From assembly GCA_022425445.1 (NCBI GenBank), contig JAKMFM010000102.1, positions 1 to 10,050 of the forward strand: DNA of 10,050 nt, in the 5' to 3' direction. The translations under genes were made by a program, and so were the position numbers. The DNA comes from Planktomarina sp. (GTDB taxonomy: Bacteria; Pseudomonadota; Alphaproteobacteria; Rhodobacterales; Rhodobacteraceae). Numbering within the stretch: position 1 is the stretch's first letter; each line of letters starts with the position of its first letter. The notes beneath the pieces were generated by a model. It was not told the DNA's origin and ran no database searches. It saw only the letters and a list, made by a program, of their open reading frames with translations. Below, piece by piece: positions 1 through 6,392 of this stretch.

Positions 1-226
1 AGATCACCCCTGCGGACGGCACGCCGTTGACCTCAACCGGACGAAAATAATAGCTCATTGCGGCAATTAACACCAACAGGCCCGCGACATAGCCAAAGGC
101 CACCGCAAAGGGCATGTCACGAAAGAAGGATTTGTTGCCGGTGAATTTTTGACCCGCAAAACGAAACACCCAAGCTACAACTGCCGTCGCAATCAAGATC
201 AAAACCAAATTCATCAACCAACTCAT
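1..226 (-). CDS. N-terminal part of an ABC transporter inner-membrane permease (second permease, DppC-like position), cut by the window edge
   Basis: Only the first 75 codons are inside the window. The ATG at 226-224 overlaps the TGA of the upstream permease gene (ATGA, 4 bases), which implies translational coupling and a shared transporter. The fragment starts MSWLMNLVLILIATAVV and shows two hydrophobic stretches, about residues 4-22 and 39-60, separated by a basic segment with RFAGQKF and FFRD. A classical DppC/OppC permease usually has one membrane segment before its periplasmic part, so two hydrophobic segments this early suggest an N-terminally extended permease. No EAA loop is visible because the gene is truncated. 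The permease assignment therefore rests mainly on gene order and hydrophobicity; another membrane protein of the same operon cannot be excluded. Confidence 0.55.
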   Translation of the reverse strand, partial: MSWLMNLVLILIATAVVAWVFRFAGQKFTGNKSFFRDMPFAVAFGYVAGLLVLIAAMSYYFRPVEVNGVPSAGVI

Positions 227-1212
227 TTTGGGTGCCTCAATCTTGGGTTGGAAAGAATGGATAGAATATCCGCCATCAAATTTAGCAAAATATAAGCGGC
301 TGCAAAGATTAAGCAGCAGGCCTGCACCACCGGAATATCGCGAATTTTCACGCTATCGACAAACAGCTGACCGATGCCAGGATATACAAACACCACTTCA
401 ACCACCACAACACCGGTGATCAAATAGGCCAGATTGAGTGCAATCACATTGATAATCGGGGCTAAAGCATTGGGCAGCGCATGGCGCACAATCACGCGCA
501 TCGGGCTGATGCCTTTGAGACGCGCCATTTCAATATAAGGGCTGGCCAAAAGGTTGATAATCGCTGCGCGGGTCATCCGCATCATATGCGCGGTCACCAC
601 CAATGTCAGAGTCAAAGCCGGGAGCATGGTCCGATTGAGCTTTTCGCCCAAGGCCATGCCCTCATAGACATTCGACAGGGTTGGAAAAATCGGGTTGAGC
701 ACCGCCAGCACCAAAATCAGAATGTAGGCGAGAAAAAACTCTGGACTGGAAATCGACGACAGGGTCGTAATGTTCACGGCCCGATCAAAGATCGAATTGC
801 GATAAAGTGCCGCCAGAACGCCCAACGTGATCGAGATTGGCACCGCGAACATTGCGGTGACGCCAGCCAAAAACATTGTCGCTTCAAACCGTGGGGCAAT
901 TTGCTCCACCACGCCCACCAATTGGTCCCCTCCCATATTCGATGCAAAATTCATCTGGGCAAAGCTAATCCCCAGATTGCCGGTCAAAACATTGCCCAGC
1001 CAAGAAAAATATCTCATGAAATAGTTTTGGTCCAAACCCAAATCCGCACGGATCTGCGCCACGGCCTCTTGTGTCGCCCCCTGCCCCAAAATCGCCTGGG
1101 CAAAATCACCGGGCAAGGCATTCACAGCCACAAAAATAACCATCGACACAATCAGCAATGTTAACAGGCCAAGTGCCAAACGTTGAAGAATGATCTGAAA
1201 GATAGACCCCAC
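223..1212 (-). CDS. ABC transporter permease, peptide/nickel type (DppB/OppB family)
   Basis: This 329-residue inner-membrane permease matches the usual DppB length. It has an N-terminal membrane segment at about residues 11-32, a periplasmic stretch containing GNLGISF (about 78-84), and then a five-segment permease core. The cytoplasmic EAA-type loop that contacts the ATPase is visible at about 226-252, with YIEMARLKG, then HALPNAL. The C-terminal VYPGIGQL (277-284) and NPRLRHP endings are typical of the family. The start is GTG at 1212, with AGGAG at 1224-1220 and a 7-base spacer; an ATG in the same stretch (1219) is out of frame. It overlaps the next permease by 4 bases, so both probably form one channel with binding protein and ATPases encoded outside the window. 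The substrate (di/oligopeptide, nickel or other) cannot be read from the permease. Confidence 0.9.
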   Translation of the reverse strand: MGSIFQIILQRLALGLLTLLIVSMVIFVAVNALPGDFAQAILGQGATQEAVAQIRADLGLDQNYFMRYFSWLGNVLTGNLGISFAQMNFASNMGGDQLVGVVEQIAPRFEATMFLAGVTAMFAVPISITLGVLAALYRNSIFDRAVNITTLSSISSPEFFLAYILILVLAVLNPIFPTLSNVYEGMALGEKLNRTMLPALTLTLVVTAHMMRMTRAAIINLLASPYIEMARLKGISPMRVIVRHALPNALAPIINVIALNLAYLITGVVVVEVVFVYPGIGQLFVDSVKIRDIPVVQACCLIFAAAYILLNLMADILSILSNPRLRHPK

Positions 1213-1295
1213 CAGACATCTCCTAATTCAATTAATTTCCCTGGCGAGGTTAACGCCTGAAAGGCATATGTAAAGACTCTTCTATGAGTTTCCCG

Positions 1296-2264
1296 CTATG
1301 GGCGCAAAGCATCCATGATTTTCACCAATTGCGCGCTTATCGGTGCATCAGACAATGCGTGGCCAGCTTTGCCCACCATTTGCAATCGTGCCTTTGGCCA
1401 TGCCTGCGCCAATTGCCAGGCGGTTTGTGGCGGGCAGATCATGTCATAGCGGCCTTGAACAATGTCACCTGGAATCGCAGCCAGCCGATCCATATTGTTC
1501 AACACCGCCTGATCCGCACTCAAAAACAACTGATTTGAAAAATAGTGGTTTTCAAGCCGTGCGAAGGCGCGCGCATATTGTGATGGGGTTTCTCCAGACA
1601 TTCCCGTTGAGTCAATAGAGGCCAAGGCATTCTCCCAACCCGCCCAGGCACGCGCATAGCGAGTTTCTTGCATCAAGTCGCCACTGAACAGCCGAGCGCC
1701 ATAGGCTACAATCAGATCATCTTGCTCTTGCTTGGGAATTAAATCGGCAAATCGCGCCCAAGCTTCTGGCCAAAACCGCCCTGCGCCGCCACCGTAAAAC
1801 CAATCCAGCTCAGATTTCTGGCCCAAGAAAACGCCACGCAAAATTAGATGCTGCACGCTAGAGGCATGGGCCTGCGCATAAATCAAAGCCAAGGTCGCGC
1901 CCCAACTGCCGCCAAAGACCATCCAACGCTCAATGCCTAGAGCCTCGCGAATTTGTTCGATATCTGACACCAAATGCCAAGTGGTGTTATGTGCTACCTC
2001 CGCATGAGGCCGAGAACGCCCACATCCACGCTGATCAAAGAGAATAACTCGGTACACAGCGGGGTCGAAATACCGGCGCATCGACGGGCTACACCCACCA
2101 CCGGGACCACCATGCAAAACAACGACAGGCAGGCCATCGGGCTTGCCGCATTGCTCGACATAGATGTGATGCCCGTCGCCCACACTCAAAATCCGTTGAT
2201 CAAAAGGCTCAATCGACGGATAAAGAACTTGCACTGCGCGTTTTTGACCTGCGACTTTGTCCAT
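1296..2264 (-). CDS. pip: Proline iminopeptidase (alpha/beta-hydrolase, peptidase family S33)
   Basis: A 322-residue cytoplasmic serine peptidase that removes N-terminal proline from peptides. The family signature is complete: the oxyanion-hole motif HGGPGG at 51-56, the DQRGCGRS strand-turn at 77-84, the nucleophile elbow GGSWG at 118-122 (Ser120), the acid Asp274 in GRYDMICP, and His302 in AGHA near the C terminus. Length and residue spacing match characterised proline iminopeptidases. The ATG at 2264 is preceded by AGGA a few bases upstream. The gene lies 83 bases upstream of the permease pair on the same strand, and that gap has no good terminator, so read-through is possible. A link between peptide import and proline release is inference from position only. 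Confidence 0.93.
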   Translation of the reverse strand: MDKVAGQKRAVQVLYPSIEPFDQRILSVGDGHHIYVEQCGKPDGLPVVVLHGGPGGGCSPSMRRYFDPAVYRVILFDQRGCGRSRPHAEVAHNTTWHLVSDIEQIREALGIERWMVFGGSWGATLALIYAQAHASSVQHLILRGVFLGQKSELDWFYGGGAGRFWPEAWARFADLIPKQEQDDLIVAYGARLFSGDLMQETRYARAWAGWENALASIDSTGMSGETPSQYARAFARLENHYFSNQLFLSADQAVLNNMDRLAAIPGDIVQGRYDMICPPQTAWQLAQAWPKARLQMVGKAGHALSDAPISAQLVKIMDALRP

Positions 2265-2333
2265 AACTGTCCTATATAAAGCAAAGGTCGGGTGATGCCC
2301 TGCCTAATATGTTAAATCCATATGGAGATGGGA
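2265..2333. promoter_or_regulatory. Divergent promoter region between pip and ubiG
   Basis: This 69-base interval separates two divergent start codons and must hold the 5' signals of both genes unless promoters lie inside coding sequence. On the minus strand AGGA sits just before the pip ATG. On the plus strand GGAG at 2324-2327 sits 6 bases before the ATG at 2334, and this decides the ubiG start. A TAATAT at 2305-2310 could be a -10 element for ubiG, but no convincing -35 sits upstream of it. No individual promoter is called. Confidence 0.4.
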
Positions 2334-3080
2334 ATGCAAGGCAACCAATCGACCGTCGATCCCGCAGAAGTCGCAAAATTTGAGGCGATGGCCGCAGAGT
2401 GGTGGAATTTAGAGGGAAAATTCAAGCCCTTACACATGCTAAATCCTTGTCGCTTGGATTACATCACTCAGCAAATTTCCATGGAGTTTGACCGCGATTT
2501 ATCATCAGATCTTCCTTTCACAGGCTTGCGGATCTTGGACATCGGCTGTGGTGGTGGGCTGCTCTGTGAGCCCATGGCCCGCCTTGGCGCCACTGTTGTG
2601 GGGGCGGACGCAGCCGCAGGAAATATTCCTGTTGCAAAACTGCACGCAGAGCAATCAGGGCTTGAAATTGATTATCGTCACATCACTGCCGAAGCCCTGG
2701 CGGACGTCAATGAGCAATTTGACGTGGTGTTGAATATGGAGGTGGTCGAACATGTGGCCAGCCCGCCGGCCTATCTTTTAGCCTGCCGACAGCTTTTGCG
2801 CCCAGGCGGCCTGCATATTTGCTCCACGCTTAACCGCAACCCCAAAAGCTTTCTGTTTGCCATCATCGGAGCAGAATGGGTCATGCGATGGTTGCCAAAA
2901 GGCACGCATGATTGGAATAAATTTATCACCCCAGATGAACTCTTCAGTCTGCTTCAAGCAGCTGGGCTGAAACCGGTGGACCGTAAAGGCTTTGTTTTTA
3001 ATAAGATCGCGTGGAGCTGGTCGATCTCGGCGCAAGATCTCAGCGTCAACTATGTCACCGCAAGTATCAAGCCCACCTAG
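2334..3080 (+). CDS. ubiG: Ubiquinone biosynthesis O-methyltransferase UbiG
   Basis: A class I SAM-dependent methyltransferase of 248 residues that performs the two O-methylations of the ubiquinone ring. The N-terminal family stretch DPAEVAKFEAMAAEWW with KFKPLHMLNP is present. SAM motif I, LDIGCGGGLL, lies at about 68-77, NMEVVEHV at about 134-141, and the post-motif RPGGLHICSTLNR at about 156-168. The ATG at 2334 is chosen because GGAG at 2324-2327 is spaced 6 bases from it; the in-frame ATGs at 2322 and 2328 have no such site and would add 4 or 2 residues. It is divergent from pip and convergent with marR. Its stop codon shares bases with the marR stop, so no separate terminator lies between them. 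Confidence 0.95.
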   Translation: MQGNQSTVDPAEVAKFEAMAAEWWNLEGKFKPLHMLNPCRLDYITQQISMEFDRDLSSDLPFTGLRILDIGCGGGLLCEPMARLGATVVGADAAAGNIPVAKLHAEQSGLEIDYRHITAEALADVNEQFDVVLNMEVVEHVASPPAYLLACRQLLRPGGLHICSTLNRNPKSFLFAIIGAEWVMRWLPKGTHDWNKFITPDELFSLLQAAGLKPVDRKGFVFNKIAWSWSISAQDLSVNYVTASIKPT

Positions 3081-3520
3081 GAATCGCTGGACATGCTCAA
3101 GCGCAACTCACGCAAAATGGGCAGAATGCTCTTGATGTTTTCCTCACCGGATACACCAGTCGCGGCAGTCAGGATTGGCGCGATTTGAGCAAAAGCATGA
3201 TCGCGGGCGGCTCGTCCAGCGGGGCTAATCACGACTTGTTTGCGCCGAGCATCGTCCCAATCGGGCCGAATATGAACATAGCCAGCCCATTCCAACTTGT
3301 TGAGTGTATTGGTCATCGCGCCGCGTGTCAGATTGAAGGTTTTGGCCAGTTGCGCTGGGGTCCGCTCTCCACCCACATGCGCCAAATGGTTAAGCACTGA
3401 GAAATGCGACAGCTCCATACCTTTCGGCAAACCCTTCGAAATTCGACTGCGCAACAATTGCTCCAGAGCTAAAATTTCCGAAAACAGGCTGACCGATAGA
3501 GTTTCAATCGTTTTAGTCAT
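3077..3520 (-). CDS. MarR-family winged helix-turn-helix transcriptional regulator
   Basis: A 147-residue protein with the MarR layout: an N-terminal dimerisation helix, then TPAQLAKTF at about 54-62, the recognition helix region LTRGAMTNTLNKLEWAGYV (64-82), the wing with DWDDARRKQV at 87-96, and C-terminal dimerisation helices. It contains no cysteine, so a thiol-switch mechanism of the OhrR type is unlikely; ligand binding is more probable. Its ATG lies inside the last codons of the upstream nitrilase-like gene (8-base overlap) and no good ribosome site is visible, pointing to translational coupling. It is therefore probably expressed with grxC and the amidase. Its DNA target and ligand are not evident. 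The stop codon overlaps that of ubiG on the other strand. Confidence 0.9.
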   Translation of the reverse strand: MTKTIETLSVSLFSEILALEQLLRSRISKGLPKGMELSHFSVLNHLAHVGGERTPAQLAKTFNLTRGAMTNTLNKLEWAGYVHIRPDWDDARRKQVVISPAGRAARDHAFAQIAPILTAATGVSGEENIKSILPILRELRLSMSSDS

Positions 3521-4346
3521 TACTGTGATACCGTTTCAAACCAAATGCGCGATCATGCTGCAAGGATGCCACACGCGCACGCGCCCTGTCCACATCACCT
3601 AAGTCTAGTGTCACGAAATGCAATCCTGTTTCCAGCCCTGCATCCAAAATTACCTCCCCCCAGGGTCCAACAATCAAACTATGTCCAAATGTTTTACGTC
3701 CCGATCCAGGATGCACACCGGTTTGCGCCGATGCGATCACAAAGCACCCCGTCTCAATCGCGCGCGCGCGCAACAAAACATGCCAATGCGCAGCCCCCGT
3801 TGGGCGGGCAAAGGCAGATGGCACGGTCAAAATTTGGGCCCCCGCCTGCGCTAGGGCGCGATGCAACGCTGCGAACCGTAGATCATAGCAAATACTAAGC
3901 CCCAGTTCAGCCCAAGGCGTTTGCACGATAGCCGCCTTGGTGCCGGGGCGGTAGCCCTTCGACTCGTGGTACCGCTCTGTGTCAGACAGGGTGACATCGA
4001 ACATGTGAATTTTGTCGTAAAATGCGACAATCTCCCCCTCTGCATTGATCATAACCGAGCGGTTGGCAAAGCGGCCGTCATCATCGGCAGTTTTGACCGT
4101 CACCGAGCCAAGTGCAACCCAAAGACCCAAGTGCCGCGCGCGCGCGCGAACAGCCTCTATAAAACTATTTCCCGCATAGGGTTCCAAAACTTGAAATTGA
4201 TGGGCACGGTCAACCGAGATGCAATTTGTCACCTCTGGTAGAAACAAAATATCCTGACCCGACGATTGATCCATAAGGTGCAGCACCGTTGCTAGATTTT
4301 CTACGGGCTGATCGCTGGACGTTATCTGCGCGATGGCAACTTTCAC
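3513..4346 (-). CDS. Carbon-nitrogen hydrolase, Nit1/Nit2-like (probable deaminated glutathione amidase)
   Basis: A 277-residue nitrilase-superfamily amidase. The catalytic triad is complete: Glu38 in LFLPEVTN, Lys112 in YDKIHMFDV and Cys153 in ICYDLRF. The later stretch with VPSAFARPTGAAHW (175-188) and LLRARAIE (191-198) resembles Nit1-type enzymes, which hydrolyse deaminated glutathione to alpha-ketoglutarate and cysteinylglycine as metabolite repair. Exact substrate is inference; omega-amidase activity is the main alternative. The start is GTG at 4346, overlapping the grxC TGA by 4 bases (GTGA), without a clear ribosome site, so coupled translation is likely. Two CG-dinucleotide tracts, at 3759-3770 and 4135-4148, fall at Arg-Ala codon runs. 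The neighbour grxC also acts on glutathione chemistry, which supports the proposed role. Confidence 0.88.
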   Translation of the reverse strand: MKVAIAQITSSDQPVENLATVLHLMDQSSGQDILFLPEVTNCISVDRAHQFQVLEPYAGNSFIEAVRARARHLGLWVALGSVTVKTADDDGRFANRSVMINAEGEIVAFYDKIHMFDVTLSDTERYHESKGYRPGTKAAIVQTPWAELGLSICYDLRFAALHRALAQAGAQILTVPSAFARPTGAAHWHVLLRARAIETGCFVIASAQTGVHPGSGRKTFGHSLIVGPWGEVILDAGLETGLHFVTLDLGDVDRARARVASLQHDRAFGLKRYHSND

Positions 4347-4600
4347 GGCGCCAACATGGCGGCCAATTTGCCAGATCGATCCAATGCATACAGCTCATCA
4401 CATCCGCCAATATGCAGATCGTCTATAAAAATCTGCGGGACTGTATGCCGACCATTGGCCCGCGTTTGCATCTCAGAGCGAAGCTCCGGGCTCCGTGAAA
4501 GATCCACTTCCTGAAACGTCACGCCTTTCGCATCCAAAAGCCGTTTGGCGGCATGGCAATAGCCGCAAAGCGGTGAGGTGTATAATTCGACGATCGCCAT
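4343..4600 (-). CDS. grxC: Glutaredoxin 3 (GrxC-type)
   Basis: An 85-residue dithiol glutaredoxin, the normal length for this class. The redox motif is CGYC at 12-15, within YTSPLCGYC; the common motif is CPYC, so glycine replaces the proline. The cis-proline motif TVPQIFI is at 53-59 and the glutathione-binding GGCDEL at 65-70. It reduces protein disulfides or glutathione mixed disulfides in the cytosol. The ATG at 4600 has GGAG about 9 bases upstream. It is the first gene of the tightly overlapping grxC - amidase - marR run, and 180 bases separate it from comF. Confidence 0.93.
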   Translation of the reverse strand: MAIVELYTSPLCGYCHAAKRLLDAKGVTFQEVDLSRSPELRSEMQTRANGRHTVPQIFIDDLHIGGCDELYALDRSGKLAAMLAP

Positions 4601-4780
4601 TCACTAAAACTCCATTGGATCCGCGGCCATTACAGCCCGTCAGGTTAACGCTGATGCCTATCGCTCACCAGTCATTGACCGGTCTGTAAATGATCCAACC
4701 GTAGGATAGCAATTTTTTTCTATCGTCGTCTATTTTCTATTTGAGCCGCGCGGGTCACCCCCGCAACGCTGCACGCCAGA
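4601..4780 (-). promoter_or_regulatory. comF-grxC intergenic region: leader/promoter of the grxC run and possible comF terminator
   Basis: This 180-base stretch has no credible gene. Next to comF, a short hairpin (GCGGG at 4750-4754, CCCGC at 4760-4764) could slow transcription but lacks a clear T-run, so it is a weak terminator candidate. An AT-rich block with seven consecutive T on the plus strand follows at about 4710-4717. Two complementary heptamers, TTGGATC at 4615-4621 and GATCCAA at 4692-4698, could pair in the grxC leader, one arm lying next to the ribosome site. No consensus promoter stands out; the promoter for grxC is inferred to lie here from the gap size. Confidence 0.35.
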
Positions 4781-5497
4781 TCAGGCCGGTTTCGCAGCGC
4801 GGGCCAATGCCATCAAAGAGACAGTTTTCGCTCCAGCCTCCAGGCACGCGCGCGCAGCTTCTGAAAACGTGGCCCCAGATGTGAAAACGTCGTCCACCAG
4901 CACCACCTCACGCCCAGACACACATCCAGCGCGCGCCGGGTTCACCGCCAGGGACGCATGCAGAAGCTTCCGGCGTTCCGCTGCTTTATGATCTTTAAGT
5001 TCCGGTGTACGGCGACACTTCTTTAGCCCGTCTAAACAGCAGTCAATTCCTGCCATCCGCGCCATCTTCTGCGCAATGAGTGCTGATTGATTAAACCGTC
5101 GGCGCCACTGTCGTTGCCAAAGCAAAGGAATCGGAATGAGCAAAGGGGCGGGTGGAAAAATTTCCGCGCCCCGACGCAACATCCAATGGGCAAAGGGCGC
5201 TACAAGGTCATACCGATCTTTACGTTTGAGGGCCGAAATCATACTGCGGGCTTGAGCATTATACAAAAACACCGCGCGCCCTCTGGTCCAAGGGCGGGGG
5301 GTGTTCAAACAATCATCACACAGAATATGCGCATCGTTATGATCCCCTAACATTTGCACACCACATTTCGGGCAGATACAGCCAGAAATAAAATGCGCCT
5401 CGCGCCAACATTCTGGGCAAAGATGGAGGTGATCTTGCACCAAGACCCGACAGCCGGGACATTGATGAGGATAAATCACTTGCAACACACCTTGCAA
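4781..5497 (-). CDS. comF: ComF-family phosphoribosyltransferase-like protein
   Basis: A 238-residue protein with the double-zinc-finger-plus-PRTase layout of ComF/GntX proteins. N-terminal cysteine pairs are at 13/16 (CPGC), 27/30 (CPEC), 42/45 (CPKC) and 60/63 (CDDC). The C-terminal phosphoribosyl-binding signature VVLVDDVFTSGAT is at 198-210, and RFNQSALIA at 134-142 is also typical. Homologues are needed for DNA uptake in competent bacteria; the role in this lineage is unproven. The start is taken as TTG at 5497: GGGAG lies at 5511-5507 with a 9-base spacer, an in-frame stop lies at 5521-5519, and there is no ATG near the N terminus; the next candidate (GTG at 5488) is too far from the site. 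It is divergent from the NDUFAF5-like gene with 29 bases between. Confidence 0.9.
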   Translation of the reverse strand: MQGVLQVIYPHQCPGCRVLVQDHLHLCPECWREAHFISGCICPKCGVQMLGDHNDAHILCDDCLNTPRPWTRGRAVFLYNAQARSMISALKRKDRYDLVAPFAHWMLRRGAEIFPPAPLLIPIPLLWQRQWRRRFNQSALIAQKMARMAGIDCCLDGLKKCRRTPELKDHKAAERRKLLHASLAVNPARAGCVSGREVVLVDDVFTSGATFSEAARACLEAGAKTVSLMALARAAKPA

Positions 5498-5526
5498 ACC
5501 ACACAGCTCCCTTCTACCTCAGAGCA
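5498..5526. promoter_or_regulatory. Very short divergent start region between comF and the NDUFAF5-like gene
   Basis: Only 29 bases separate the two start codons. The comF ribosome site (GGGAG on the minus strand, 5511-5507) takes up much of the space, and the plus-strand gene has no strong site beyond a weak AGAG at 5521-5524. Full promoters cannot fit here, so each gene's promoter elements must lie partly inside the other's coding sequence, unless transcription enters from farther away. Confidence 0.5.
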
Positions 5527-6342
5527 ATGACAGCGCCTCTACTTTTCGATCCCAATGCTCAAGCCGAAGCCCGCGCCCGGGCCCGCGCCACCGGCATGTT
5601 TTTGCAAGAGCTGGCCCGCGCTGAAATCATAGAAAGACTGAAAGCGGTTAACAGGCGGTTTAAATCCGTCGCCATCGTCACCGGTTTTCCTGAGTCTTGG
5701 TCCATTGCCTTTCCAAGTGCGAAACTGGTGCCCGATGAGGATCTTCTGGAATTGAGCCCTGGCCAGCATGATCTCGTAATCCACGCAATGGCGCTGCATC
5801 ATTGCAATGACCCTATAGGCCAAGTGGTGCAATGCGGCCGCGCGTTAAAACCCGACGGATTGTTCATGGGGGTATGTTTTGGCGGTCAAACCCTCACAGA
5901 ACTGCGCAGCGCCCTATCCATCGCAGAAACTGATTTGCGCGGGGGGCTGTCGCCGCGTATCACCCCTATGGCGGAAATTCGAGAACTTGGCGCCCTTTTG
6001 CAACGCGCCGGCCTCGCTTTGCCAGTGGCAGATTCATTAAAAATACCGACGTCTTATTGCAATATTTATAACTTGATGCGCGATTTGCGCGACATGGGCG
6101 AAACCAATATTATGACGGCGCGGCAAAAAACCTTCACTTGCAAATCACTTTTTGACCGGGCCCAGGAGGTGTTTGCTGCGGAATTTCCCTCCGATGGCGG
6201 TCGCATTGCCTGTACATTCGACTTGGTTTTCCTTTCGGGTTGGGCACCACACGCGAGCCAGCCCAAAGCATTAAAGCCCGGATCCGTGACGAAATCGCTC
6301 CAACAAGCCCTAGAAGAGGCAAAAAGCTCCTTGGGGAATTGA
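5527..6342 (+). CDS. NDUFAF5-like methyltransferase-fold protein (probable respiratory complex I assembly factor homologue)
   Basis: A 271-residue protein resembling mitochondrial NDUFAF5 and BioC-like methyltransferases. The family core is clear: LVIHAMALHHCNDP at 83-96, RALKPDGLFMGVCFGG at 105-120, then TLTELRSALSIAETDLRGG to 140, SPRITP at 142-147, and NLMRDLRDMGETN at 182-194. Human NDUFAF5 has matching segments and is known to hydroxylate an arginine of complex I subunit NDUFS7 rather than methylate. Where a SAM-binding GxGxG loop is expected (after about residue 46) the sequence reads VAIVTGFPESW, without the glycine pattern, so SAM binding may be altered. The N terminus with FLQELARAEIIERL and VNRRF is family-like and supports the ATG at 5527. 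hemH starts 50 bases downstream on the same strand, so the two may be co-transcribed. Confidence 0.8.
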   Translation: MTAPLLFDPNAQAEARARARATGMFLQELARAEIIERLKAVNRRFKSVAIVTGFPESWSIAFPSAKLVPDEDLLELSPGQHDLVIHAMALHHCNDPIGQVVQCGRALKPDGLFMGVCFGGQTLTELRSALSIAETDLRGGLSPRITPMAEIRELGALLQRAGLALPVADSLKIPTSYCNIYNLMRDLRDMGETNIMTARQKTFTCKSLFDRAQEVFAAEFPSDGGRIACTFDLVFLSGWAPHASQPKALKPGSVTKSLQQALEEAKSSLGN

Positions 6343-6392
6343 CGGGACCTATTTTCCAGTTATTTGCAAGGGAACAAGTTCAGGAGCGCACC

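Noticed and set aside
481..1164. Long plus-strand open frame (227 codons) opposite the DppB-type gene
   Set aside because: Composition rich in His, Gln and Arg, no recognisable domain, and complete overlap with a well-supported permease; it is a frame shadow.
1254..1266. Short GCCT/AGGC hairpin between pip and the permease gene
   Set aside because: Four-pair stem without a T-run; too weak to call a terminator.
3011..3400. 129-codon plus-strand open frame across the ubiG end and marR
   Set aside because: Antisense to a clear MarR domain and overlapping the ubiG C terminus; no independent support.
6240..6392. N-terminal extension of HemH by 51 residues
   Set aside because: It overlaps the end of the preceding gene, is not ferrochelatase-like, and the GTG at 6393 has a well-spaced AGGAG.
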